Positions 40,757 through 49,858 of a DNA stretch of 64,000 bases are shown piece by piece (the stretch's first letter is position 1; each line of letters starts with the position of its first letter). The notes beneath the pieces are model-generated. The model was not told where the DNA came from and did no database searches. It saw only the letters and a list, made by a program, of their open reading frames with translations. Location of the stretch: positions 868,001-932,000 of the forward strand of contig OZ244872.1 of assembly GCA_965221215.1 (NCBI GenBank). The letters run 5' to 3'. The translations under genes and the position numbers were made by a program. Source of the DNA: Aldehydirespirator sp965221215 (GTDB lineage: Bacteria > Actinomycetota > Acidimicrobiia > Acidimicrobiales > Aldehydirespiratoraceae).

Positions 40757-43700
40757 TGCCGGCTTTCCAGCAGGCCGGGATTGGGCGAGGTCTGGGCCAG
40801 ATCGGCGAGGCGGCCGGGCAGGTGGTCGGCTTCGGTGATCACCTCGTAGGCCCAGCACCGCATCTCATCGGGCAGCTGCGACGTGCCTGACACCGCCGGG
40901 ATCCAGTGGTCTCGGGTCCAGGCTTCCGTGGCGAGTGCCTTGTCGTCGACCACGCCCTTGCACTCGACCACCACGTTCAGCCCGTTCTTCAGCCGGGCCA
41001 CGAAGTCAGGCTCGTAGAGCCTCCATGCGCCGTCGAAGTGGTAGGGGAGTGACCAGCCGAGCCCGAAGTTGCGGGCCCAGGCCGCTACCGCGGGGTGGTT
41101 GTCGAGGATTCGTGCACAGTCAAGTTCGAGACGCGAGTGGCAGGCGGCATGCGAAAGCTCGCTGTTCGCAGCCTCGTGAACATGGCGCAGCGTGGTCTCG
41201 AAGCGCACTGCCGCGGTGTCGCCCAACGGCGGGGAGCCCAGGGTGGCAATCTTGCGGGGGGGGGGTCCGGGCGCGAAACGACAGGCGGCGATCAAGTCAT
41301 TGTAATGGTCGCGCTTGTTGCGGTGCCGCAGCAGCACCGAGGCCCGCTCGCAGTCGACGCCTGGATGGGCGAGCCAGTCGCCCACGGCCCGGTACGCCGA
41401 CGTGAACATGATGGCGCGGCCCACCGCCCCGAGGTCGGGAACGGACTCTTCGGCGCTGGGCTGAACGGTCGAGTCAGCACTGTCGGTTAGGAGGTTGGCG
41501 ATCTCGGCCGCGCATCGCATCCGGGCCGCCTTCTCACGCTGATCCTCGTCGGCCGACATCAGATGAATCTCCCCCGACACTCCGGCCACCTCCACGATCT
41601 CTGCTTCGGCGTCCGCGCTCAACCGGGCGGGCTGCACGCGTTCTGGGTCGAGCCGGAAGCCCGTTGAACCCGCCACCGTCAGATATTCGACGATTTGGGG
41701 CCAGCCGATTCTCAGCGCGGCCCGGTCCGCCACGGTGTGGACCACGGTCCGCGGCGGCGGATCGACACCACCACGCGACTCGCGTGCAGGCATGAACTCG
41801 AACGGGATGCCCAGCACTTCGGCGTACTCGGGCGACAGCAGGTCGGTCTTGCCCGGCTCCTCGCGGAACGACTGATATGACGTGCGCCGCAGCGCCCTTC
41901 CCGTCACCTGCTCGCAGAGCAGCTGCGAGGAGAAGGCACGGTAGCCCAGAATCTGGGTGACGGTTCGGGCGTCCCAGCCTTCGGTGAGCATCGACACCGA
42001 CACCACACAGCGCACCTTCTCGCCGAGACGCCCCTCCTTCCCGACCGTATTGAGGGCCTCGCGCACCGCGTCGGCGGGCATCTCGTCGCCCATCCGTCGC
42101 GCCTGGTCGCGTAGCAGCTTGGCGAAGCGTGCGCTCACGGCATCGTCGTCATCGAGGCGTGAATGCACCAGCAGCGTGCGAGGCTCGGCCCGCCAGGCGG
42201 CCGGTGAGCCCTCGCTGTCGGCCACCACGTTGGAGAACTCCTCGAAGCTGCCCTCGATCAGCCGACCGTCGGGGGTGTCGCAGCCGGCGATGTGCTCGTA
42301 CAGCGCCACTGCGTTGTCCACGGTGTTGGCCACCACGATCATCACCGGCGGCGTGGGCTGGCGCCCCTGTGTGCGCTCGAAGGTGCTGCGCCACTCTTGC
42401 GCCGATGCCTTCAACGCTCCGGCCAGGGGCTCGGGCAGCGCAGCGGCCGGGTGTGTGCTGCGCTTGGGGAGCTTCTTGTGGGCTACCGCGTCGTAGAGCC
42501 GCCGCCACGCCGTGCGCCCCTCGGAGGTGTCGTCGTCGACGGGCACTCGCGGCACCTTCACCAGCCCCGACTCGATGGCGTCCATCAGACCGAAGTCCGA
42601 CGTGACCCATTCGAACATGGGCGACTCGCCCCGGCCGGCCTTCGCAATCCACATGGGCGTCGCCGAGAAGTCATACACCGGCGACGCCTGAGCGCCGCTG
42701 GGATCGGATTCACCGAGGGCACCCAAGTCCCGCAGCGTCCGAACCGCGTTGAACCAAACCGCGGCGATCTTGTCGGACTCCTTCTCCTCAGCGGACTGGC
42801 CCTTGGATGCGTCAGGTGGCAGGTAGCAGTGGTGGGCCTCGTCGTTGATCACCACCAGGTCGCCGTGTGCGCCCCGGGCTTGAAGCAGTCCGCCGACGAT
42901 GCGACGCACCATCGCCGCTGGCGATTCGGTCTGATCGACGCGGCCCGTGCCGAGCAGCGACTTTTGAGCGCCGGTCGCCTCGCTGGGATCGCGCCGGCGG
43001 AACGCCTGGAAGTTGACGACCTCCACCCGGGCCGCGTTCAAGTCGGTCGCCAGGCTCGACGGAACCAAGCTGAGTTCCTTGTAGACGCTGTCAGGATGAG
43101 AGGGCGCAAGCACTGCCAGCCGGTCGCGGACGGTGAGACCCGGCGCCAGCACCAGAAAGCGCGACGAGTGCTGAAGATTGCGCTGCCGCCGGGTGCGCAC
43201 CGCGTTGAGTGTCTGCCACGCGATCAGCATGCCCATCACCGCGGTCTTGCCGGTGCCGGTGGCCATCTTGGCGCAGTAGCGGACGATGCCGTCGTTCAGG
43301 GTTCGGGAGTGTTCCTCGATGCGACGGCGTTCGGGTGTGTCGCGGCGGGCTACCTCGCGCAGCCAGATGAGCGTCTCGATCGCTTCGCGCTGAGCGAAGA
43401 ACGGCCGGAGTTGGCGGTGTGCGTCGTCGTCGGCCCAGTGTCGCAGCAGCGTGCGCGTCACCGAGGTGGTGTTGGGGTATCCGTCTTGGCGCCACTGCCT
43501 CACCCGGCGGCGGATGGCCATGACGTCCTCGTTGCCGACGATGGTCTGCATGTCCATCGAGAGCTGAGCATTCTTGTGGTCATCGGGGACGGGCCGCAGC
43601 AGCGCCGACGGGCGCCTGCCGTTCTTCGGCTCGACCCCGGCCATGGCCCGGCCCGCGCTGTCGAGCTCCCAGTGAAGGTCGGGCTCGGCATAGGGCGAGC

Positions 43701-43773
43701 AAAGGATCGGGTCGACGGCTGGATCGAAGCTCTGTCCCGTCACGACGGTAGAAGGGTAGTTGGCATCGGCCAC
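40753..43773 (-). CDS. res: Type III-like restriction endonuclease Res (helicase-nuclease)
   Basis: 1006 aa. SF2 helicase motifs: MATGTGKTAVMGM (Walker A, ~residue 170), VINDEAHHCY (DEAD-type II), DFSATPMW (III), then VSMLTEGWDARTVTQILGYRAF and QVTGRALRR (V-VI). C-terminal YEPDF...NVVVECKG is a PD-(D/E)xK nuclease site near residue 930. The GTG start at 43773 is used; the frame is open far upstream but antisense to another gene. A run of ten G (plus strand, 41256-41265) lies between helicase and nuclease parts and could cause phase variation. Cuts unmodified DNA together with Mod. Confidence 0.87.
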   Translation of the reverse strand: MADANYPSTVVTGQSFDPAVDPILCSPYAEPDLHWELDSAGRAMAGVEPKNGRRPSALLRPVPDDHKNAQLSMDMQTIVGNEDVMAIRRRVRQWRQDGYPNTTSVTRTLLRHWADDDAHRQLRPFFAQREAIETLIWLREVARRDTPERRRIEEHSRTLNDGIVRYCAKMATGTGKTAVMGMLIAWQTLNAVRTRRQRNLQHSSRFLVLAPGLTVRDRLAVLAPSHPDSVYKELSLVPSSLATDLNAARVEVVNFQAFRRRDPSEATGAQKSLLGTGRVDQTESPAAMVRRIVGGLLQARGAHGDLVVINDEAHHCYLPPDASKGQSAEEKESDKIAAVWFNAVRTLRDLGALGESDPSGAQASPVYDFSATPMWIAKAGRGESPMFEWVTSDFGLMDAIESGLVKVPRVPVDDDTSEGRTAWRRLYDAVAHKKLPKRSTHPAAALPEPLAGALKASAQEWRSTFERTQGRQPTPPVMIVVANTVDNAVALYEHIAGCDTPDGRLIEGSFEEFSNVVADSEGSPAAWRAEPRTLLVHSRLDDDDAVSARFAKLLRDQARRMGDEMPADAVREALNTVGKEGRLGEKVRCVVSVSMLTEGWDARTVTQILGYRAFSSQLLCEQVTGRALRRTSYQSFREEPGKTDLLSPEYAEVLGIPFEFMPARESRGGVDPPPRTVVHTVADRAALRIGWPQIVEYLTVAGSTGFRLDPERVQPARLSADAEAEIVEVAGVSGEIHLMSADEDQREKAARMRCAAEIANLLTDSADSTVQPSAEESVPDLGAVGRAIMFTSAYRAVGDWLAHPGVDCERASVLLRHRNKRDHYNDLIAACRFAPGPPPRKIATLGSPPLGDTAAVRFETTLRHVHEAANSELSHAACHSRLELDCARILDNHPAVAAWARNFGLGWSLPYHFDGAWRLYEPDFVARLKNGLNVVVECKGVVDDKALATEAWTRDHWIPAVSGTSQLPDEMRCWAYEVITEADHLPGRLADLAQTSPNPGLLESRQ
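41256..41265. repeat. G10/C10 homopolymer inside res
   Basis: Ten consecutive G on the plus strand, coding for a Pro run (APGPPPRK) in Res. Single-base slippage would shift the frame upstream of the nuclease motif. No other homopolymer of this length caught my eye in the window. Confidence 0.9.
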
Positions 43774-43793
43774 TGTCGAATGACTGTCTGCGG

Positions 43794-45542
43794 TTAGTTG
43801 GTGATGGGTGGGGGTTGGCGGATGGGGAGGGTGATCTTGGTTGGGTGGTGGGTGTTGTGCAGGATCGTCTGGGTGGCGGGCGCGGCTGCTAGGGCGCTCT
43901 CGGTTAGGGGGGTTCCGCCGGTGTTGAGGTTGCGGTCCCATTGCGGGAAGTCCGAGCTGGAGATGTCGAGTCGCAGCCGGCTTCCGGCTGCGATGTGGGC
44001 GCCCACCGGCCCCAGGTCGATGCGCAGCTCGTACACCTCGCCCGGCGTCAGCGGCTCGGGATCGCTCAGCGAGTGGCGGTAGCGGGCCCTCAGGATGCCC
44101 TCCTGGAGGTTGACGCTGCGGCCGTCGGGATCGACCACGCACAGCCGGGCGGTGAAGTCGGTGTCGGTGGCGGTGCTGGCCGCGTGCAGCGTCACCGACA
44201 CGTCTCCGAGCAGCTCGATATCGGCGCTCAGCGGCTCCGACGTGTACACGAGGATCATGCGCGACACCTCGGCCTGATGCTGGTCGGCGGGACCCATCGG
44301 CGTGATCGTGTCGAAGCAGCACGAATGGCCGCCCAGGCTGGGGATGGGCACGCCCGGGTCGTAGACGAAGACGTCGGGCGGCTCGTCGCCGGCCGGCACC
44401 CGGTCGAGGGTGCCGTCGCCGAACTTGGAGTTGGCCCGCCCCCGCGAATGGACGTGCCAGTCCTCGGCGGCGGTGTCCGACGGCGGCCAGTCGTCGAGGT
44501 CGCGCCAGCCGCCGTCGAGGGTGAACACCGTCACCGGATGGTCGAGCACGCCGGTGTCGACGCCCCGCAGCGTGTGGTCGAACCAGCGAAGCTGCCAGTC
44601 GTCGATCTCGTTGGTGCTCGGCCCGTCGCCGCTGCAGCGGCTCACCGGCGTCCACGGCATGTGCGTCCACGGACCCACCAGCAGCTTCTGGGCCCCGCGG
44701 GCCGCCTCCGTGCCCGCCGAGGCTCGCAGCCCGGTGAAGTTCTTCACCGTCCCGGTCAAGAACACGTCCCACCAGCCCCCGAAGTGCAGCGCCGGCACCT
44801 CGATGCGGCTGTAGTCGGCGTCGATGCTCCACTGCTTCCAGTAGTCGTCGTAGGTGCAGTGCTCCACCCAGTCGTAGAAGTAGGGGGCATAGCCGCCCTG
44901 CAGCGGCGGGAACTCCGACATGGGCAGCGACCAGAACCAGCCCGCGGCTCCGCCCAGCGCCGCCCCGAGAGCATCGACCGCGGCCCGGTCCTCGGCCCGC
45001 ACCGCCGAGCCCTGGGCCAGCAGGGTGGCCCAATAGCACACGAAGGCGGTGGCCAGCGCTCCGCCGTTGTAGGTCCAGCCGTCGTAGTACTGCGAGGAGG
45101 TGAAGCCCGGCGCGATGGAGCGCAGCGACGGCGGCCTCGTCACCGCGGCCAGCAGCTGGGTGGCCCCCACATATGAGAACCCGAACATGCCCACATCGCC
45201 GTTGGAGCCGGGCAGGGCTGCGGCCCACTCGACCGTGTCGTAGCCGTCGTCCATCTCGTGGGCGAACGGGTAGAAGTCCCCCTCGGAGGTGTAGCGGCCC
45301 CTGGTGTCCTGGATCACCACCATGTAGCCGTGCGACGCATACCACCCCGGGTGGGCGTTGCCGAAGGTGGAGACGTTGACCCGCTTGTCGTAGGGGCTGC
45401 GAGACAGCAGCACGGGCACGCCGTCGGGCGACGGGTCCTCGGGGCGATACACGTCGGCTCTCAGCACGGTGCCGTCGCGCATGGTGGCCGCGACGTCGCG
45501 CTCGACGGTCACCGCCATTCCGGGAAGTTTCTCGATGGTCAT
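43794..45542 (-). CDS. CocE/NonD-family serine hydrolase
   Basis: 582 aa. Alpha/beta hydrolase with the X-Pro dipeptidyl-peptidase S15 layout: ATMRDGTVLRADVYRP start, VIQDTRGRYTSEGDF, nucleophile elbow MFGFSYVGATQ near residue 120, and a C-terminal jelly-roll (SADIELLGDVSVTLHAAST, GSRLRLDISSSDFPQWDRNLNTG). Family members cleave acyl esters or amides; substrate unknown. No signal peptide, so cytosolic. It lies upstream of res with a 20-bp gap; whether the two are co-transcribed is unclear. ATG start. Confidence 0.9.
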   Translation of the reverse strand: MTIEKLPGMAVTVERDVAATMRDGTVLRADVYRPEDPSPDGVPVLLSRSPYDKRVNVSTFGNAHPGWYASHGYMVVIQDTRGRYTSEGDFYPFAHEMDDGYDTVEWAAALPGSNGDVGMFGFSYVGATQLLAAVTRPPSLRSIAPGFTSSQYYDGWTYNGGALATAFVCYWATLLAQGSAVRAEDRAAVDALGAALGGAAGWFWSLPMSEFPPLQGGYAPYFYDWVEHCTYDDYWKQWSIDADYSRIEVPALHFGGWWDVFLTGTVKNFTGLRASAGTEAARGAQKLLVGPWTHMPWTPVSRCSGDGPSTNEIDDWQLRWFDHTLRGVDTGVLDHPVTVFTLDGGWRDLDDWPPSDTAAEDWHVHSRGRANSKFGDGTLDRVPAGDEPPDVFVYDPGVPIPSLGGHSCCFDTITPMGPADQHQAEVSRMILVYTSEPLSADIELLGDVSVTLHAASTATDTDFTARLCVVDPDGRSVNLQEGILRARYRHSLSDPEPLTPGEVYELRIDLGPVGAHIAAGSRLRLDISSSDFPQWDRNLNTGGTPLTESALAAAPATQTILHNTHHPTKITLPIRQPPPITN

Positions 45543-45687
45543 GTCAGGTCAGGACTCCGGGTTGTGGGCTGGAGGGTGGGGTTCGCCTGTTGGTCGAAGG
45601 GTTCTCGATTGTCGTGTCGCGGCTGCGGTGTGCCAGTATCGGCGGGTTGCGCCGTGAGCGAACGCGGCCGACTAGAGGGATGTGATT

Positions 45688-46245
45688 ATGGGCGAATTCA
45701 AGCAGGAGCGGTACTACGAGGAGGACTCCGGCGCGGGCGGCATCCCCGCGGCCCAGGTTGCCGACTTCCTGGCCAGTGCCGACAGCACCTGGCTGCTGAA
45801 GCTGGCCCACCTCAAGGCCGACGGCTGGCCCATGGTGGTGCCGCTTTGGTACCAGTGGGACGGCGAGGCCTTCCTGGTGGTGGGCCGCAAGCGCTCCGAA
45901 TGGGTGGCCGACCTGGAGCGCGATCCCCGCTGCGCGGTGTGCATCGAGGAGCTGGCCCACCCCCGCATCCGCAAGGTGCTGGCCCAGTGCACGGCCGAGA
46001 TCGTGGAGGGGCCCGCGGTGGGGGAGGGCTCGCAGTGGGTGCCGGTGGCCGAGGAGATGGCCGTCCGCTACACCGGGCCGGACGGACCCGAGCAGCTCAA
46101 GATGTCGTGGGAATGGGAGCGATACCTGGTGCGGCTCGTGCCCCGCGATGGTCGCCTCGTTACCTGGCAGGGCGCCGACTGGGCGCTGCGCTACTTCGAT
46201 CCCGGCCAGCGCCCCGACCTCGAAGTGAAGGCCGCGGCCCAGTGA
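45688..46245 (+). CDS. PPOX-fold (FMN/F420-binding) protein
   Basis: 185 aa, split-barrel family; LLKLAHLKADGWPMVVPLWYQWDGEAFLVVGRKRSEWV (residues 30-70) is the cofactor-strand region. Paralogue of 25451-25987. ATG at 45688 follows GAGGGA at seven bases; an in-frame GTG lies two codons earlier. The stop overlaps the aminotransferase GTG (GTGA), starting a four-gene unit (PPOX, aminotransferase, M20 peptidase, RraA-like). Precise activity not predictable. Confidence 0.83.
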   Translation: MGEFKQERYYEEDSGAGGIPAAQVADFLASADSTWLLKLAHLKADGWPMVVPLWYQWDGEAFLVVGRKRSEWVADLERDPRCAVCIEELAHPRIRKVLAQCTAEIVEGPAVGEGSQWVPVAEEMAVRYTGPDGPEQLKMSWEWERYLVRLVPRDGRLVTWQGADWALRYFDPGQRPDLEVKAAAQ

Positions 46246-47414
46246 GGACGCCCGCGGCGAGGGCCGCAGCGTTGCGCCGGTCCGAGATCCGGGTCCTGTT
46301 CGACACCGCGGCCCGCATCGGCGGCGACGTGATCCGCCTCGAGGTGGGCGAGCCCAGCTTCACCACCCCCGCCCACGTCATCGACGCCGCGGCCCGGGCC
46401 GCCCACGATGGCCACACCGCCTACGGGCCCAACGGCGGCCTGGCCAGCCTGCGCGGGCTGCTGGCCGACAAGCTGCGCCGGGTCAACGGCATCGAGGCCT
46501 CCATCGACGAGATTGTGGTCACCCCCGGCGGCATGAACGCGCTGTACTCGGTGTACCTGGCGCTGCTGGAGCCCGGAGACGAGGTGCTGCTGCCCACGCC
46601 GGGATTCCCCAACATGGACGAGACGGTCGCCTTGCTGGGGGGCAGGCCGGTGTTCTACCGGCTGGCCGCCGACGAGGGGTTCCTGCCCGACATCGACGCC
46701 TTGGAGGCGCTGGTCACCGAGCGCACCAAGATCCTGTTCGTCAATACGCCCGCCAACCCGACCGGCGCGGTCTACCCGGCGCCGCTCATGCGCGAGCTGG
46801 TGGATTTCGCCGCCCGCCACGACCTGTGGCTGCTGTGCGACGAGGTGTATGACGAGATGATCCTGTCCGATGGCTGCACCCACACCGCCGCCGCGCCCCT
46901 CGACTCCGACGGTCGGGTGATAACGGTGTGCAGCTTCTCGAAGGTCTACGCCATGACCGGCTGGCGAGTCGGCTATGCGGCTGCGCCGGCCTCGCTGGCC
47001 GATCTGCTGCGCAAGCTGCAGGAGCCGCTGGTGTCATGCCCGAGCACCATCTCTCAGAAGGCGGCCGAGGCTGCGCTCACCGGGCCCCGCGCCCCCTACG
47101 AGCAGATGCTGGCCGCCTACCGCAGTCGCCGCGAGACGGCCCTCGACGTGGCGGCCTCGGCGGGGGTGCGGGCGGTGGCGTCCGACGGCACCCTCTACAT
47201 GCTGCTGGACGTGTCCGCCGCGGGCCTCGACGACTTCGACTTCGCCATGAGGCTGCTCGACTCGCATTCGGTGAGCGTGGCGCCGGGCTCGGTGTTCGGG
47301 CCCGCGGGCCGGGGCTGGGCCCGGATCTCGCTGGCGGCCGAAGAAGAGGCGATTGCCGAGGGCCTGCGCCGGCTGGCCAAGGCCCTCCACGAACACGGAG
47401 CTGAGAGATCATGA
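46242..47414 (+). CDS. Class I/II PLP-dependent aminotransferase
   Basis: 390 aa, aspartate-aminotransferase fold. LEVGEPSFTTP near residue 32, AYGPNGGLASLRGLLADKL, NTPANPTGAVYP near 170, CDEVYDEMI near 205 and the PLP lysine in SFSKVYAMTGWRVGYAAAP near 230 are all present. Amino-acid substrate cannot be assigned. GTG start overlaps the PPOX stop; its own stop overlaps the M20 peptidase start (ATGA). The order aminotransferase-deacylase suggests catabolism of an N-acyl amino acid. Confidence 0.92.
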   Translation: MRTPAARAAALRRSEIRVLFDTAARIGGDVIRLEVGEPSFTTPAHVIDAAARAAHDGHTAYGPNGGLASLRGLLADKLRRVNGIEASIDEIVVTPGGMNALYSVYLALLEPGDEVLLPTPGFPNMDETVALLGGRPVFYRLAADEGFLPDIDALEALVTERTKILFVNTPANPTGAVYPAPLMRELVDFAARHDLWLLCDEVYDEMILSDGCTHTAAAPLDSDGRVITVCSFSKVYAMTGWRVGYAAAPASLADLLRKLQEPLVSCPSTISQKAAEAALTGPRAPYEQMLAAYRSRRETALDVAASAGVRAVASDGTLYMLLDVSAAGLDDFDFAMRLLDSHSVSVAPGSVFGPAGRGWARISLAAEEEAIAEGLRRLAKALHEHGAERS

Positions 47415-48685
47415 GTTCTACGCAGAAATCAGCCATGGCCGAGCGGGTGCGGGCCTACCTCGACGGGCGTGACGGCGAGGTGCTCGAGCTGGCCCGAGAG
47501 CTGATCCGCACCCCGTCTCCCAACCCTCCCGGCGACGAGCGGGCCGTGGCCGACCTGGTGATCGACAGGCTCCGGCAGTTCGGCATCGACGACATCGACC
47601 GGGTTGGCGCCGAAGAGGAGCGCCCCAACGTGCTGGCCCGTGTCAAGGGAGCGGCGCCGGGGCCGACTCTGATCCTGTCGGGCCACCTCGACACCAAGCC
47701 GGCCGGCGACATGGACGCCTGGGAGACCGACCCGTGGGATCCGGTGCTGAGCGACGGCCACCTGATCGGGCTGGGCTCCGGCGACATGAAGGCCGCCGTG
47801 GCTGGAATGATGTACGCCGCTGCCGCCCTGCACCACGCCCAGGAGGCCTGCGGAGCCGGCGGGGGATTCGCGGGCGAGCTGGTGCTGGTGTTCACCGCGG
47901 ACGAGGAGGCCGGCGCCCGGTTCGGATCCAAGTGGCTGGCCGACAACGGCCACCTGAGCGCCGACGCCGCGGTGATCGGCGAGCCCAGCGGCATCACCTC
48001 CGAATGGGAGTCGGTTCACCTGGTGTCGAGGGGCGCGGCACTGTTCAAGGTGGCCATCACCGGAACGCAGATGCACTCGTCCATCTCGGACCGGCTTCCG
48101 TGCGTCAACGCCACCGTGAAGATGGCCCGCCTGATCGACCGCATGGACCGCGAGCTCAAGTCCTACCTCACCTACGACGAACATCCCCTCTGCCCCGTTG
48201 GTCCGACCGTCAACGTGGGGGTAATGGCTGAGGCCGGGGTGTTCTATGGCGTCTATCCGGGCAACGGCGAGTTCGCCTGCGACGTGCGGACCCTGCCGGG
48301 AATGACCGAGGAGTCGCTGCAGGCCGATGTGGGACGCTTCCTTGAAGACGCCATGGCCGACGATCCCGATCTGCGGGCCGAGCTGAACTGGTTCCTGACC
48401 GTCCCCCCGGTGGAGATCGACGCCGACCACCCGGTGGTGGACGCCCTCGTCGAGGCGGGCCGAGAGGTGCTGGGATTCTCTCCCGAGCTCGATGCTTTCC
48501 CCGGCGCCACCGACGCGCCCTACTTCCAGCTCACCGCGGGCATCCCCACCGTGGCCGCCTTCGGGCCGGGCATGTTGCCGCGGGCCCACAGCCCCAACGA
48601 GTACATGGACGCCGACGGAGCGGCCCTGTCGGCCGGCATCTACGCCCTGGCCGCGCTGCGCTATCTCGGCGAGGCCCCGGGTTAG
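47411..48685 (+). CDS. M20 metallopeptidase (ArgE/DapE deacylase family)
   Basis: 424 aa. Two-zinc ligands visible: LSGHLDTKPAG (H and D) near residue 95, GSGDMKAAVAG, FTADEEAGARFGSKWL with catalytic Glu-Glu near 160, GEPSG near 190, and a C-terminal histidine in RAHSPNEYMD. The middle holds the dimerisation domain. Hydrolyses an N-acyl or peptide bond; with the preceding aminotransferase it may release and then deaminate an amino acid. ATGA overlap with the upstream gene. ATG start. Confidence 0.9.
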   Translation: MSSTQKSAMAERVRAYLDGRDGEVLELARELIRTPSPNPPGDERAVADLVIDRLRQFGIDDIDRVGAEEERPNVLARVKGAAPGPTLILSGHLDTKPAGDMDAWETDPWDPVLSDGHLIGLGSGDMKAAVAGMMYAAAALHHAQEACGAGGGFAGELVLVFTADEEAGARFGSKWLADNGHLSADAAVIGEPSGITSEWESVHLVSRGAALFKVAITGTQMHSSISDRLPCVNATVKMARLIDRMDRELKSYLTYDEHPLCPVGPTVNVGVMAEAGVFYGVYPGNGEFACDVRTLPGMTEESLQADVGRFLEDAMADDPDLRAELNWFLTVPPVEIDADHPVVDALVEAGREVLGFSPELDAFPGATDAPYFQLTAGIPTVAAFGPGMLPRAHSPNEYMDADGAALSAGIYALAALRYLGEAPG

Positions 48686-48694
48686 GGGAGGGCT

Positions 48695-49366
48695 GTGGCC
48701 GTCCCGATTGCTGAGCTCTGCGAGCGCTATCGGCGCCTCAGCGTTTCGGTGGTGTGCGACGCCCTCTACGAGCTGGGCCTGCCCGAGCGGGTACTGCCCA
48801 GCGATCTGCGCCCCCTTCTGCCCGACAACCCGATGGCGGGAATCGCCTACACGCTGCGGGGTCGGGCCATCAGCCCCCCGGTGGGTTGGGACCCGGGCAT
48901 CGAGCGCATCGAGTCGTACCTGCGGATGTTCGACGAGCTGACGGCGCACTCGGTGCTGGTGTCGTCCAACCCCGGCAGCGAGGTGGGCCACTTCGGCGAG
49001 CTGACCGGCAACGCGGCCCAGCAGCGGGGCTGTGCCGGAGTGGTGCTCGACGGCAACCTGCGAGACCTCGACGGCCTGCTCGACATCGGACTTCAGGTGT
49101 TTTACCGCGACCTGTCCCCGCTCAACGCCATCGGCCGCTGGGAGATGGCCGAGTCGCAGGTGCAGGTCACCATCGGGAACGTCACGGTGGTGCCGGGCGA
49201 CCTGATCTTGGCCGGCCGCGACGGCGTGCTGGCCGTCGCTGGCGACGAGAAGGAGCGAGTGTTGGAGCGGGCCGAGTCGATCGACGGCGCCGAGGCGCGG
49301 GTGCGGGCCGACATGCGCGACGGCGCCTCGCCCTGGCAGGGCCTGGAGCGACATGGCCATATCTAG
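48695..49366 (+). CDS. RraA-like / HMG-aldolase family protein
   Basis: 223 aa. VSVVCDALYELG near residue 17, GNAAQQRGCAGVVLDGNLRDLDGL near 110 and VVPGDLILAGRDGVLAV near 170 match the family that includes RraA and 4-hydroxy-4-methyl-2-oxoglutarate aldolases. In aldolases the G-x-x-R-D segment binds substrate and metal; here GNLRDLDG keeps R and D. An aldolase role in aromatic or acid breakdown is possible. GTG start with GGGAGG upstream. The TAG stop begins repeat copy C. Confidence 0.82.
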   Translation: MAVPIAELCERYRRLSVSVVCDALYELGLPERVLPSDLRPLLPDNPMAGIAYTLRGRAISPPVGWDPGIERIESYLRMFDELTAHSVLVSSNPGSEVGHFGELTGNAAQQRGCAGVVLDGNLRDLDGLLDIGLQVFYRDLSPLNAIGRWEMAESQVQVTIGNVTVVPGDLILAGRDGVLAVAGDEKERVLERAESIDGAEARVRADMRDGASPWQGLERHGHI

Positions 49367-49475
49367 AGGCCGAGCGCATTGGCGAGCGAATCCGGCTCAC
49401 ACGGGCGAGGCCGTTGGCTGTGTTGGCGGGGTGTGGGTAGCCCGTGAACGCGGCGAACAAGAGCGGGAGATGCAC
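49364..49475 (+). repeat. Dispersed gene-end repeat, copy C (long form)
   Basis: Starts TAGAGGCCGAGCG at the stop codon of the RraA-like gene, continues GGCGAGCGAATCCGG and CACACGGGCGAGGCCG, and after a less conserved spacer has GTGAACGCGGCGAACAAGAG, as in copy A. A further partial match (GCGAACAAGGGCG) is at about 49804-49816. The 110 bp before the lipoyl gene hold no ORF of note. Confidence 0.62.
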
Positions 49476-49516
49476 CGTTGCGACAAAACGCGGTCGCTGG
49501 GATTGGAGGCAGGCTG

Positions 49517-49759
49517 TTGAGCTGTGAGGTGGTGGTGCCCCAGATGGGGGTGGTGGAACAGGTGCTGGTGGTGGAATGGCTTGTCGATGACGGCTCGGCG
49601 GTGGCGGCCGGCGATCCGGTGGTGGTGATCGACACCGACAAGGCCGAGACCGAGCTGGAGGCCCCGGCATCGGGCCGACTGACCGTCCTAGTGGCCGCCA
49701 GCGACGAGGACGAGGTAGCCGTCGGCACTGTCCTGGCCACCATCGCACCGCCGGGGTGA
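49517..49759 (+). CDS. Stand-alone lipoyl-domain protein
   Basis: 80 aa, almost exactly one lipoyl/biotinyl domain of the E2 type: VVPQMGVVEQVLVVEWLVDDGSAVAAGDPVVVIDTDKAETELEAP, with lipoyl-lysine in the DTDKAE turn near residue 43. There is no E1/E3-binding domain or acyltransferase core. TTG start chosen for the GGAGG seven bases before it; a TTG 13 codons upstream is possible. Directly upstream of an SDR and the fused E1, so it is probably the acyl or electron carrier of that dehydrogenase. Confidence 0.83.
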   Translation: MSCEVVVPQMGVVEQVLVVEWLVDDGSAVAAGDPVVVIDTDKAETELEAPASGRLTVLVAASDEDEVAVGTVLATIAPPG

Positions 49760-49858
49760 AAGGCCTGGCTTCGCCACCGATGTCGGATCTGGGCCTGAGC
49801 AAAGCGAACAAGGGCGTGTCGTCGCGAGGCGGCTGCCACCGGTGACGGGACTGCCTCA

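Noticed and set aside
43774..45345. Upstream extension of the res frame to 45345.
   Set aside because: It lies within the CocE-type gene on the same strand in another frame and has no helicase or Mod-like homology; res starts at the GTG at 43773.
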